Source of the DNA: Cephalotus follicularis
Taxonomy: Eukaryota; Streptophyta; Magnoliopsida; Oxalidales; Cephalotaceae
DNA length: 64,000 bases
Assembly: GCA_001972305.1 (NCBI GenBank)
Contig: BDDD01001605.1
Span: forward strand, 62,001 to 126,000
Reading direction: 5' to 3'
The translations under genes and the position numbers were made by a program. This document shows positions 1 through 11,570 of the stretch, one piece after another (within the stretch, counting starts at the first letter, position 1; each line of letters opens with the position of its first letter). Below the pieces are notes generated by a model. It made no database searches and had not been told where the DNA came from. It worked only from the letters and a program-made list of their open reading frames with translations.

Positions 1-869
1 CAAAAATCCTTCCCTCAACTGTACCCCACGTGTAAGGGCTTAATTTGTTTAGGGAAACGCTACGATAATGCTCCAAGGAGAAGGTAGAAGATGGTTGTGA
101 ATGATTTCCCTGCACAGAGGAACAAATACGTTGAAGGTCCAGGAGGTTGTTCTTGCGGGGACACTCCGACGCTCAAGTTAGGCCTTTTGCACAGTGTAAA
201 CAAGGTTCTTTGAGAGAAAAAATGGCTGACCTTTGTTCCGGCTATTGAACCAGTATATATAGGATAGGAGTGTAACTGTCTGAGCGTGAAATGCAGAGGT
301 GATAGATGTCCCCTAAGGAAATACCGATGATCTCGGGAGTTCCCTTATCTCCACCTGATTTATCGCTACTTTCCTTGTAGGTAGTTCATTTTATCTTATC
401 TTCCATATTTAGGAAAGGTAAATCCCTGGAAAGTAGGCTGGTATTATGGCATCGTCCTGCCGAGGACGAGGAGAAAAAGACTTCTGGTTATTTATCTTCT
501 TTAAGGTCTTCAAGTTCCAGGGCTTCTTTTGGGGCCGGCGCCTGAAGCAGTAGGTCCTCTGCCAAACTGCCGAGGAAGGTATCTGCTAAAATGCAGATGA
601 GGAGGAAGGCCTTTGGCCTGGTCCTCGGCACCAACGCTAGGAAAGAGGTCCTCGGCACTTATGCCGAGGAGGGTGGATTATACAACACCACTAATGGGGA
701 GTTTCTCGGCGCTGACACCGAGGTGGAAGTCTCCATCTACTTCTCCTCATAGGGCTTGATAAGCCTCCTCTGACTGGTATCCATATAAACTTTGAATCAC
801 TTGGACACTTGGCTATGTCTACGAAGGACACGTGTCGTTCTTGGTATGATTTAATTTTTCCCCATATCA
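1..869 (-). mobile_element. Tat-type Ty3/gypsy LTR, antisense, cut by window start
   Basis: Read on the minus strand, this matches the long terminal repeats at 26488-27408 and 48351-49169. It shares the CGAGG/CTCGGC-rich middle, the segment around 140-180 (gagcgtcggagtgtccccgg on the other strand) and the LTR start TGATATGGGGAAAAATTAA, which lies at 851-869. The far end of the LTR lies just outside the window. Sequence beyond 869 shows no polypurine tract, so this is either a solo LTR or the 5' LTR of an element extending leftwards. It is a fossil with no coding sequence in the window. Confidence 0.75.
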
Positions 870-2529
870 CTTTACATCATCAAAGATAAAAAAAAAAATA
901 CAAAAACAAAGCAATCACATTATTATAAAGAAAAGTTTTGTTGTAGTAGCCCACCGATATCTAGGGATGCAAACGAACCAAACCGTTCGTGAACAGCTCG
1001 CGACTTGCCTCGATAAAAGTCGATAAATACTCGTTCATGTTCGTTCATTAAGTTTAATGAACGAACACGAACACGATTTTAAAACTCGTTAGCTTAACAA
1101 GCCAAGTTTGAACATTGTTGAGCTCGACTCATTAATGTTCGTGAACAGTTCATTCAGAGATCGTTAAGGACTCGATTATAATATAGTTAATAATTCAATT
1201 GTAGACTCGTTTATAATTCAATTAGAGACTTGTTAAGAGATTAATTATATATTAATACATATATTTTTTGTCTTTCTATTATTAATTTTTCAAATTTGTT
1301 CTTATACAGGACATTATATGGATTTTTTATTTTATTAATTATTCTAATTTGTTCTTGTACAACATACTATACATCTTTGAATCTATAAAAAGACAAATCC
1401 AATAAGATACCTTTTATAAGATATAGTATAGAATATAGAGCATTTTAAAAATTAACTAAATTGATCTTGGATGAATAATATTGGATTTGCATTTTTATGT
1501 TGTTTGATGACTTGTAAAAATTATTTGAGAAGATTGAAGGATTGATATTCAATTTAATTATTCTGTTATTTTTTTTTAAGAAACTAAAAACAATTATTAG
1601 CAAAGTTTAGTTCAAACTCTTATTTTTCCCATCGAGCCAAACTTGAACAAGAAATTTTTAAGCCCGTTTAAAGCTCGAGCTCGACTCGAGTTCGAAAAAG
1701 TTCGATTCGAACTCGAACTCTATAAAATCTCATAAAGCTCGTGATATGCCCGGACCCAGCCCGACTGGAATCCGTCGCGTCCGCTACGAGGCCAAGCCTT
1801 CCATCAGAGACTCACCTCGTAAGTTCAGCAGAACAGAGATTCAGAAATACATTTTAAAATAGAGAAATTCTTCAAAACAGAAAGAAAACAGAAAAGTTTC
1901 TTGACAAACTTGAAAATAATTCTAACTCTTAAAATTTTACAAAAATCGGGCATATAGTATTCGTTTATAGGACTATGCCTCCTGTAAATAAAAACACAAT
2001 TTATAAAATCACACTCCCGAAGGAGGAAACAATTTGTAATGGGCTCAGCCCTCAACAGACCACACTCTCAAAGGAGGAAACAGTTTATAAAAGGGGCTCA
2101 GCTCTCCACAGATCACAATTTAAAAGCAGAAAAACAAGAAATGGTTGGGCTCTGCCTCAACCATATTAACAAAACTTAAAACCTGAATAGGCCTCAACCC
2201 TTTTAAACAAAACCAAAACAGTTATATAAAAAAAAAACAAGTAATGCAGACTAACCTGTCAGAACTAAAAACAGAAAACAGAGGAGAGGGTTAGTCCACA
2301 GGACTAGTGAGATAGAACAAAAAGACTCCGCAGAGTTTTGCTCGCATATAAAATATCTTTGCAGAAAAGATATAACAAAAGTATAAAACAAACTTGAGCA
2401 GAAGTTCAGAAACAGAATAAAATTCAAACTCCAATTTATAAACAGATCAAAAACAACTTAAACAGAATATAAATCTTTCAAAAATTAGCAGAAAATCAGA
2501 ACAGAAAATCACTATTAAAATCAAAGAAT

Positions 2530-4110
2530 CTACAGATTTAGAAACCATTTCCCCCACACACTCTGAAATAAAATTTATGACAATTAAAAAAGATAAACCA
2601 TTTGAAATCAATAAATATTTGATTAGAAAAGATTTTCTACAAGAAAAATATTTGCAAAAATGAAAAGTATTCTTTGAAATTTATTCCGAAAATGAACAAA
2701 ACGATATTCGAACTGTATGGTATGAGTTCATGATTCAAATCAAGTTTCATATTATATTTTATGATTATTTACCTATTTACATTAGTCAACAAGAAAACAA
2801 AACATATTTAAAAAATGAAAAAATAAAAATTAATGAATCATTTGAAATTAACAAAGATTTGATTAGAAAAGATTTCATTCCAGAAAAATATTTACAAAAA
2901 AGAAACAAATTCTTTAAAAAAATATTCTGAAGAAGAACAAAATAATATTCAAAAATCATGGTATGAGATCATGATTAAGATCAAGAATCATATTATGTTT
3001 TTTGACTATTTACCAATTTATATTAGTCAACAACATAACCAAAAAGAAAAAGATCTTGAAGAGGAAAAAATTTTACATTTAAAAAAAAAATCATTTTGAA
3101 ATAGAAAATATAACATTAAAAAGAAAAGAGAATAAGTATTCTCTTACAGAAATAATTAGTGATAAAAATAATTATTCATTGTCTAAAGAATTGGAAACTA
3201 GTAAAATTCAAACAACTCCTTTACAAATTGAAAAAATTAATGAACAAACTTCTGAGGAAGAAACTGAATGTTTCCAACATTCGGATTCTTCAATACAAGT
3301 TCAAGAAATTAACAACTCTTCTTTAGATTCTGAACAAGAATCTGATGATTCTAACGTTGAAATCCACAATTATAAAAAACATTTTGAACAAGAAAAAAAT
3401 TTAGAAAACAATAAAATTAATTTAGAAAAAGAAAATCAATATTTTCCTATAGAAGAAATTACTAGTACTCAGGAAAGCCATGAGAATAATGATAATCAAA
3501 ATTTAGAAGAAGTCACATTAGAAATCCAAAATAATGAAAATCGAACAAATTCTATGATGAATACTAATAAACAAAAAGAATTAATACAGTTAGCTGATAA
3601 GATTGACAATTCAGAAATAAAAAGAGAATATTTATTAACATTACAAGATTTACAAAAAGATATTAAAGATACTAAAAATCAATTACAAAAATTTAAACAA
3701 AAAACAAAGAAACAAATTATAGATTTAAAAGGTACTAAAAAACAATTAAAAAAAGTAAAGAAGCAAATTATACATTTAAAACGTGTTTTATTACAAAAAC
3801 AGTCGTCTTCCTCTTTTGATAAAGAAATTGAACCAATTGAACCTATTGAACCAGAAATTCAAGAAGAAACAAAATTTGTCAATTTAATAGAAAGAATAAC
3901 ATACCAAAAATGGAATATTAACATTATTATTACAATTCAAGATTCTTTCAAACTTCAAACAATTGCCCTCGTAGATTCAGGTGCACAAATAAATTGTATA
4001 CAAGAGGAATTAATCCCAACAAAATTCTTTGAAAAAACTGAACAAAAATTATCTACTGCTAACGGAGAAAACCTTAAAGTTAAATTCAAAATTTCTGTAT
4101 ATAATACAAT
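2530..4110 (+). mobile_element. Endogenous pararetrovirus-like fragment (Caulimoviridae-like), fossil
   Basis: AT-rich DNA of about 1.6 kb that has no counterpart in other copies of the surrounding LTR. It contains an open stretch from 3179 (317 codons, the last few of which belong to the LTR). The predicted product is acidic, then a Lys/Gln-rich coiled coil at about residues 140-215, then an aspartic-protease-like segment ALVDSGAQINCIQ with downstream LIPTKFFEKT. That protease context resembles plant pararetroviral polyproteins. It is a broken partial copy with no reverse transcriptase. An alternative is a fragment of another retroelement polyprotein. Boundaries were set by where similarity to the LTR stops and resumes and are uncertain by tens of bases. 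Confidence 0.5.
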
Positions 4111-5460
4111 ACCGAGATCACCATGCATCTAAACATATTTAAACAGATTCAGAATATAGAAAGCAGAATCTCAGATTTCAAAACACAGAATCCTCAAAAC
4201 AGACTTTAAAACAGATTTCAGACATACGGAAATCATTTTCCTTATCATGTACAGATATAACCGAAAATAGCGTCATAGTATGACTATAACCATGCGAGTA
4301 TTTGAAAACATTAAAAGAAAGTTTCAGACATTAAAAATTCAACAGATTTCAGAACAGAAACAGATTCAGATTCATTAAGATACAGAAATCAAATAGTAAA
4401 ACGTTTCAAACATTCAAACCATTAAAAGAACTCCAGAGTAAAAAGGTTAAAGAAAAGTGTTCCACTCACAGTACAGACGAGCGAGTCCCTCGACTGGTTG
4501 CCTCCATGGCCGACCTCAAAGGCATGATCCTCTACCAACAGACAGACAGACAGCAGACTATCAGACTCAAACATGTATTAAGACGTGCAAGGCTTTATAC
4601 AATGAAATGCGTGCAGATGTCAGAAAACTATAACAACCTATACGGTCAACAGAAACAGAAGTTCTCATTATCAAAAACGTCGTTTAAACGTTCAATTTAA
4701 ACACCCTTTCGAAATCATTTAAAACTAGTCCAAGTGGTTGTCCACGTTATCCAATTCGAATCGATTATACAATTCAAGTTCATATACAACAGAAACAGAT
4801 ACAGAAACACAGAAATCAGTGGAAAACAGAACTAACGGAACAGAGTTCAGAATTTACCGAAAGCCAATGAAACGGAGCACAGAGTCAGAATCCCGCAGTG
4901 GAACTGGAACGGATCGCATCAACATGGAGAACGGAGTCGGAAAGCTGTCAGAACGGGCCGCAGAAGGTCGTCAGCGCGTGGACCCACGTGCCACCGCTGG
5001 CCGATGCGTGTTAGCCACGCGCGTCGCCGGTCAGCCACAGAGGTAGCATCTGGCTCGTCGGAGGCTGGGGATCACAGATCTGAGGTGCGTTGGTGGTGGC
5101 GCTGCCGCATCTGGCCCGAACGGCCGCGTTGACGGCGGCTGCCTTGGCCGCCGATCGGCGTTGCCGACGTCGTCACGTGTTGGGGCTGGTACCGTTCGAA
5201 CGGTCGCGACGTCAGGAGTCCAAATCTGGGCTCGCCTTGCCGTGAAGATCGCTGGAGACGCCGGAACGAAGCAAAACAGAGGCTGGGAGAGAAGAGCTCG
5301 TCGGGCGCAAACAACGCGGTTGCCGGCGCGGTGGTGGGGATCGGCGTGCTCAGGGGTTCATGGCGGTTCGGCCGGTACCTTTGCCGGCGTCAGATCGGTA
5401 CTGAAGCAGACGGCAGGAGCAGAGAGAGTGTGAGAGAATGGGAGAGATGGGAGAGAAACG

Positions 5461-5462
<2 letters not shown>

Positions 5463-5492
<30 letters not shown>
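5463..5492. repeat. (GA)n microsatellite
   Basis: Uninterrupted GA dinucleotide tract inside the solo LTR at 1742-5813. It corresponds to the CT-rich tracts at about 11165-11230 and 44890-44940 in other copies of the same LTR family, so it is a family feature and not a random expansion. Confidence 0.95.
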
Positions 5493-5496
<4 letters not shown>

Positions 5497-6202
5497 CATA
5501 AATGAGCCAAAAAAATGGTATCTCCATTATATTTAACCAAAAATAGCCTAGAATTTAATCGATGTAGACAAAAATTGGATATTTAGGACATACCACTTGG
5601 CCTTTTTTCCTAATTCAGCAGTCTTTTCAGAAAAACATCATTTAATTTACGGAAAAGCAGATTAATTTCTTATGCAGAAAACCATTAGAATAAATCACAA
5701 AATTTTTTTAATGCCATGATGCATATGTCAAGAAAGCCAGAAAAACAGATTAACAGACAGACAGAAGCCCCGTAGGCTCACAGACACCGATGGTACAAGG
5801 GCACGATGTCACAGCTCGACCCGAAATCGAACTCGATAAAATCTTAACGAACATATTTTGAACATGCTTAAGCTCGACTCGGTTCGTTTGCAGTCCTACC
5901 GATATAAAAGAAATTTGAACATTAGTAATAACCAAATTGAGCATCAGTAATAGATTTTTCATGCTATATAATGCCCAATTTTTTTATGGTTTACATCTTG
6001 AATAAAAGTTTGCATACAATAAGGTTAAAATTTTGATGTAAGAATATGAATTCCCGATTAACACAACAACCTACATTAAAAATCTTGTATTTATTAACCT
6101 GCAAGACGTGTGGAAACCTAGAAATCAGAAAAGTGACCGGTACACCCTTCGATACTTAAGTCAATATAACTCAAGAGAATATATGAATGCTCAAGAGAAT
6201 TT

Positions 6203-6948
6203 GGGCGTGTTTGTTTACATTAAATGATAAATGATTGAATATGAATGAACATCTCAATGAACCTAAACAGTTTAGAGGCACTATCTGAATACTGAATGCT
6301 GAATGGTTAAAACTGTTTGTTAACTTTTTTGTTTGAAAGATCTGAATATCTATAATATTTCATTCTAACCTTCTGATTGTTAAGGATAGGTTGTTTGTTA
6401 AAATAACAATTAACTTTAATCTAACCGATATTTTTATTTCAACAAAATTATTCAAAAATTATATTAAATTATTAATTTATACATATTAATATATTTTATA
6501 ACTATTAATAAATAAAATATCATAGTTTTATATGCTATTACTTTAATGTTTGATATAAAGATAAAAAAATTATGTAAATAATTAAATGTTTGATAAAAAT
6601 AATAATCAACTACAAAACTAACATGGTTATTTCTACATACAAACAATCACAATTTTTTATTAAAAAATTAATTTACACATAGTAATATTATTTATAATCA
6701 TGGATAAACATTTTTCATAGTTTTATTATGAGGTGATGAGTTGGAATTAAATATTTATTATGAGGATATTTTAGTCCCAAAAAATCATTCATATGGTGTC
6801 TATTCGATTGAGATGCTAAATAAAGTCTTATTCCGACAGATTTATTAAAATGTATTCAGATCACAAATAGACACAAAAACAAATAGTTTTATTCAATGAA
6901 AATATGGATACATCCAGATTAGGTCATTAGGACCAAACAAATGTGCCC
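6203..6948. mobile_element. Putative hAT-like MITE, about 746 bp
   Basis: The left end GGGCGTGTTTGTTTA and the reverse complement of the right end, GGGCACATTTGTTTGG, form imperfect terminal inverted repeats, a common plant hAT MITE pattern. The interior is AT-rich and non-coding. I could not find a clean 8-bp duplication; both flanks contain AGAAT but offset by two bases, so the exact ends are uncertain. Confidence 0.5.
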
Positions 6949-7369
6949 TTAGAATCCCCCAGACCTTTTGTAAAGGTATTATTTATAGGGGAGAATGTAT
7001 GGTTACCTTAGAATGCTGGTTGACTTAGCCTTGTGCATGAATTGTGATGTTTTCTTTTGTGAATCCTTAGAGGATTCTACCTCCTTGATTTTTGGTAAAG
7101 GGATTTTTCTGAGATTCTCTTCCAATTTAATGTAATCTGAATATTCCCCATTAATGTGTCCACGTGACACGCTATAACTGGTTTGAAATTTATATTCCTC
7201 CTTAATGAGATTTAAAGTAATCTGAATATTCCCCATTAATGTCTGGGATGAAATTTATATTATCATAATTATGGTTTATATAAAAAGAAATTGTGATCCT
7301 ATTGTTGAAAATTAAATGGATCATATGCGATATTATAACACAAGAATTAATGAGTAAGGATCATACATG
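6949..7369. other. Intergenic DNA with a local direct repeat
   Basis: No gene recognised. The phrase AATCTGAATATTCCCCATTA occurs twice, at about 7134 and 7219, each followed within 50 bp by GAAATTTATATT. This indicates an old duplication of roughly 85 bp. Short open frames here are not convincing. Confidence 0.5.
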
Positions 7370-8640
7370 TTAGAGTCATGTTCAATTGTGCAGCGGAATA
7401 TCAAAATCAGTACGATCTTAGATCAAACAAACTAGTCTTCCTCTCCTTTTCACCAGACAATATGTAGTCTTTTAGATGAGAATCAAAAACAACTTTTTGG
7501 TGATAGGAAATGAGACCTAGCCTGATATATATAGTAAACTCTAATGGACATTCCCATCATGTCCATTAGGTTACTAAAGCTCACGATAACCACAACTCAC
7601 ATCTACAATATGAAGTGTGCTAGTCCATACAAAATTGATCACTAAAAGACAATTGAGCCATAAGCCCGTCTCATACAAATCATTATCCTACCAGTTTTAT
7701 AAAACAAAATCAACAATTAATGGAAACCTAATATTTTATAAATATTTCCAACATTCTTCCACTTGGGTAACGTTAATTGTAGTTTTAAGAATTTAAAAAA
7801 CAGTTTAGAAAGCGACTCTCTGGTAGAATGACAAAGTTTTAAATCATTGGCGCCATAGTTTCAAAACATGATCCTGAGACAACACTTCATAAATGATCCG
7901 GTTCCATAAAACTATAAAACATAGAATCACATCGTCTTTATGTCATCATTAACATAAAACCATCCACAGTTACATATGCCAATAACTTTATTGACATAGA
8001 TCTAGATGTGGTTGTGTGGCAATGAAATAGCATACAAAATGTGATATCAAAACATGCTATTCATTGTCGGTTCTTGATTTCTCTGAAATGGATTACAAGA
8101 AGTGTCATAATGAGACATACACAACAGGTGACTAATTAACAGTCATGCTTGAGACAGACACCAGTCTCAAGATTTTTTGCAAATGACATGTCATAAATAT
8201 AAATGTACACATAAACATGATATATGATAAACAATAATAGAAATGATAATAATTAATTATCATAAAATCATAAATCCAAACATAGGAGTTCACAACAAAG
8301 CATATAAAAACAACATAACATATAAAAGTCTCAACATACATATGCTAAACTCCCACTGTCAAAGTACATCAAAGGAACTCATAATGCCTATGTTATCAAC
8401 ATGTCTATTAAAATCACAAGGCCTAAGTCCCTTAGTCAAACGGTCAGCAATCATATCCATAGTGGTAATGTGATCAAAGACAATATCACCATGCTTAACC
8501 TAGTCTATAACCTTAAAAAACTTAAGGTTGATATACTTAGCACCACCTGAAGTCTTCGTATTCTTTGTAAAGAACATTGAAGCCATATTGTCACACTTAA
8601 TATGTAAGGTAATATCTTAAAATCATCAACATTTGTGACA
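7370..8640 (-). mobile_element. Ty1/copia remnant (RNase H end and LTR region), antisense
   Basis: The reverse complement of about 8400-8600 reads like the C-terminal copia pol region, with FDHITTMDMIADRLTKGLRP and an upstream CDNMASMFFTKNTKTSG segment resembling the copia RNase H 'CDNQAAI..AKN' block. Further downstream on the minus strand, at about 8343-8356, lies CAGTGGGAG, a typical copia polypurine tract. It is followed by a non-coding LTR-like segment down to about 7370. This is a broken fossil with several interruptions. The 5' portion is missing and the left boundary is not sharp. Confidence 0.65.
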
Positions 8641-8852
8641 AAATAATCATGCTTAAGAAATTAAACATTACTACCTCAAAGATTTTCAATGATATGACCT
8701 CACCAGTAAAAACAAACCTTACGTGCACAAATAACAGAGTTAAGTCATCAATAACACACAAAAGAGATGATTATCCACAAAGTGACTTTTATCAACAAAA
8801 GTGGTACTATTGCGAAATTCACGGAAACTTTTTAGACCACAAAGGTACAGGG
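8641..8852. other. Left flank of the copia solo LTR, unclassified repeat-like DNA
   Basis: Joined across the solo LTR at 8853-10556, this stretch and 10557-10835 formed one continuous sequence before insertion. It may belong to the antisense copia remnant, but I recognise no conserved motif in it. Confidence 0.4.
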
Positions 8853-10556
8853 TGTTAGAGATAAAGTCCTGCAAGCCAGTGCTGAGCTTGTATATAAATT
8901 CAATAAAAATATTTATATTTTATCATTGGCTATGAGTTCATTATTTGAATACATGTTTATTTAATAAATGAATGTCCTGGAATAAAGTTAGAGAACCAAG
9001 TTCATAATGAGATCATGATGTGAGAATTGGAATCTCGGTATGCTTTATTTCGAATCTTCCTGGTCATAGGATTGACACTCAGGGCATGATCAATCCGGAT
9101 AGACCAGCACGTACTGTCAGATCAGCAAGCAGAGAGTGACTGATTTCACACTACTCGCATGGTTGATGCTATGACAATTACGTGGGTGCTCGTTAATTTA
9201 TTAATGAGTTCACTGAAGGTGATTGTTGATAGAATATATGTATGGAGTTTTACTTACATGTCAGACAAATTTATAGTTTTACAGCAGTGCATGTGGTTTT
9301 TGGACATGAGTCATCACTGGATGTCTTGTGCATAGGGTGTTGTGTTTTGATGGTGCTTAAATACATATTCAATGAAGTGTATACATGCATTAGTTGGACA
9401 TAGTACGCTTATGTATGGAGGCATGTGAACTGGCAACAATGAATCCATTGCTTCTAGTAAAAGAAGATTATGCTCATGATGATTTTCGTTAGCAATTAAG
9501 CGTCTGGTCAGGCTAGCCATGATCATTGGTTGAATATTAGATGGGCACCTCTAATATTATTTAGGCTGACGAAAGATAGTCACGAGACTAAAGATTAAAT
9601 TATTGGAGTATGATATAATCCGTACCCTAGATTTAATCAAAGCATTGTCAATGGAAGGACTATACATGCATGTACCTGTAAATCATGGTTCGCAGATAAT
9701 TCATATTACCTGGGGGTCGTTATGCATTGTTAGATGTCGATGTCGATCGATAGGATGCCTGAAATTAAATTGATAAATTAATCTTGGAGGAAAAGAATTA
9801 AAAGAGTTTTGATTCAGAAAATCTGAAAAGCTGTTTTTATGTGATAATAAATACCTAATCATATAATTGTGAGTGTCACAATTTAATCCTACGGTCAGTG
9901 TAATAGTGAACTCATAGGGTCACACACAATACAGGCTAATATTTCTGACACCGTTACGAGAGAAAAATAATTAGAATAATTATTTTCTTATTATATTTAA
10001 TGAGATGAAATATCCTTAATGTGATTAAGGAAAGAAAGTATTCTTTATAGAAAAAAAAGAAATCTAAAAAGGAAAGAATGGCTATTTATGTTAAATGAGA
10101 TATTTAACTAAAATAGGAGATTAAGAGAATTAGTTCTACATGTTTTTACTAGCATAAAAACATGAGAACGCGTTTTCTCTCTTAAGACTCTCTAGCCATA
10201 TCTATTTTCTCTCAGAACGTGTTTTTTTTTTGGTTCTTTGAATAACAAAGAAAAACACAGTAAAACCAAAAACAAGAGTTGTTAACTTGAGAAGTCCGGT
10301 GCTGATGATTAAAGCTCGGTGTGGATACCTTGGAGGTCTGCTATTCTTGGAGGCTAGAACCAGTAATCATCAAAGAAGGAACTGCTCCATTTTGTGAGTA
10401 TATTCCGCCTACTCTTTCTATTTGTTTATATAACTGTACATATATGCTCAAATGATCATGGAAATGAATTTTATGGTTTTTGCTCATAAGATGATGACGG
10501 TTTGTATTAGGATGCATGCCTCTAGATTTTATTTTAATCGCCATAAGGTTCCTACA
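8853..10556 (+). mobile_element. Copia-type solo LTR with perfect 5-bp duplication
   Basis: Begins TGTTAGAGATAAAGTCC and ends AAGGTTCCTACA, the TG...CA ends of an LTR. The 5-bp duplication CAGGG is perfect at 8848-8852 and 10557-10561. The length is 1704 bp and there is no internal coding region, so it is a solo LTR. Its start resembles the LTR beginning at 63443 (TGTTAGAGTTAGGTGTCC), suggesting related families. A TATA-like region and CT-rich leader lie near 10150-10210. Short frames inside are not genes. Confidence 0.85.
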
Positions 10557-10561
10557 CAGGG

Positions 10562-10835
10562 CTACCAACCATTATGGTTGTCAACAACAATATCAATGGA
10601 TATGTCACCACATAGTTATGACAAAGGAAATAACTCTCACAGATCAAGTACATAAAATCCTAAATAATCTCGTAAGTGAGATTCAAAATAAAACACAATT
10701 GGCTTAATTCTTTGATCAAATAATCACCATAACAAGTTTGATTAGACAACGCAATAAAAAATAAAGAATATTTCCCTCTTAGAATCTATTATACAACATT
10801 GTCTAACAATCAAGTGTTACACTAAACTTATTATA
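10562..10835. other. Right flank of the copia solo LTR, no gene seen
   Basis: AT-rich DNA continuing the pre-insertion sequence of 8641-8852. No coding signal or family motif was recognised before the chromovirus-type LTR start at 10836. Confidence 0.4.
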
Positions 10836-11570
10836 TGTGACATCTGTGTTCCAGTAGTCTGTGTTTGTGAGCCTACGTGGCGTTCTGTCTGTCTGTCTAG
10901 CGGTTAGTCTATTATTCTGGCATTCATGACATATGCATCACGACATTAATGAATTTTTCTCAGTGTGATTTTATTCTGATGGTTTATCTATATAACAAAT
11001 AAATTTTTTTTACTTTAAATTAAATGATGTGTTAATGAAATTGTTGCTAAATTTGGAAAATAAACCAAGTGGTATGTCATAAACATCCAATTTCTGCTCG
11101 TAACGATTAAATTTTGGATATAAACCCAGTCTGTTATGATTGTGTATAAAAGGAAATGCCAAATTTCTTTTTCTCTCTCTCCCTTTCTCTCATTCTCTCT
11201 CTCTCTCTCTCTCCCTCTCTCTCTCTCTTCTTCCTCTGTTGACGGCGTCACTGCCGAAATGAAGCTGGCGAGGCACCTGAGAAAGCACCGATGAGACCAC
11301 CGTGGCCTCCCGAGAGTACCGGACCCCACCCATGCACCGGCGAACTGCCCCCGTGCGCCCGCGATCCACTTCTCTCCCTGCCACTGTCATGCGCCAGATA
11401 TCCGTCTCAGGCGTTGGTCACGGCAAGGCAAGCCCAGATCCGTCATCCTCAAGTCAAGGCGAGTCGAACGCGACCAGGCCCGACCCATGGCAACTCCGGC
11501 AGCGCAAGTCAACGGTGAAGACAACCCAGTCAAACTCGCTGGTTCCGGCCAGATGCTGCAGCGTCGTGAC
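10836..11570 (+). mobile_element. 5' part of a chromovirus-type LTR, truncated
   Basis: Starts TGTGACATCTGTGTTCC and follows the same order as 44545-45250: the segment around CCAAGTGGTATGTCATAAAC, a CT-rich microsatellite at about 11165-11230, then a GC-rich stretch with CGGCGTCACTGCCGA. Similarity ends near 11570, where Tat-type internal sequence begins. It is a fossil fragment, and the junction position is approximate. Confidence 0.7.

Larger units (their letters stand above)
1742..5813 (-). mobile_element. Solo LTR of a chromovirus-like gypsy family, antisense
   Basis: Read on the minus strand this is an LTR of the same family as 44545-47026: it starts TGTGACATCG near 5813 and ends GGGCATATCA at 1742. 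A 5-bp target duplication GCTCG flanks it at 1737-1741 and 5814-5818. With the nested fragment at about 2530-4110 removed, the length is about 2.49 kb, matching the 2.48-kb intact family LTR. No internal region or partner LTR is present, so recombination between LTRs is the likely origin. It carries a GA/CT microsatellite at 5463-5492 followed by a GC-rich segment. It lies inside the hAT element at 961-5897 and is therefore younger than it. Confidence 0.8.
961..5897. mobile_element. Non-autonomous hAT-type DNA transposon, split by a nested LTR
   Basis: The element starts with CTAGGGATGCAAACGAACC and ends with GGTTCGTTTGCAGTCCT, imperfect terminal inverted repeats of about 17 bp. It is flanked by a perfect 8-bp duplication ACCGATAT at 953-960 and 5898-5905. 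An 8-bp duplication with a TAGGG-like terminus is the hAT signature. Without the nested LTR at 1742-5813 the element is only about 0.86 kb, too short for a transposase. Its body has repeated GCTCGA/TTCGAAC words on both arms, a composition common in plant hAT MITEs. No transposase ORF is seen. Confidence 0.8.

Noticed and set aside
7003-8473. Short open frames in the copia remnant and its flank
   Set aside because: Wrong strand or low complexity; only the minus-strand RNase H-like pieces match a family.
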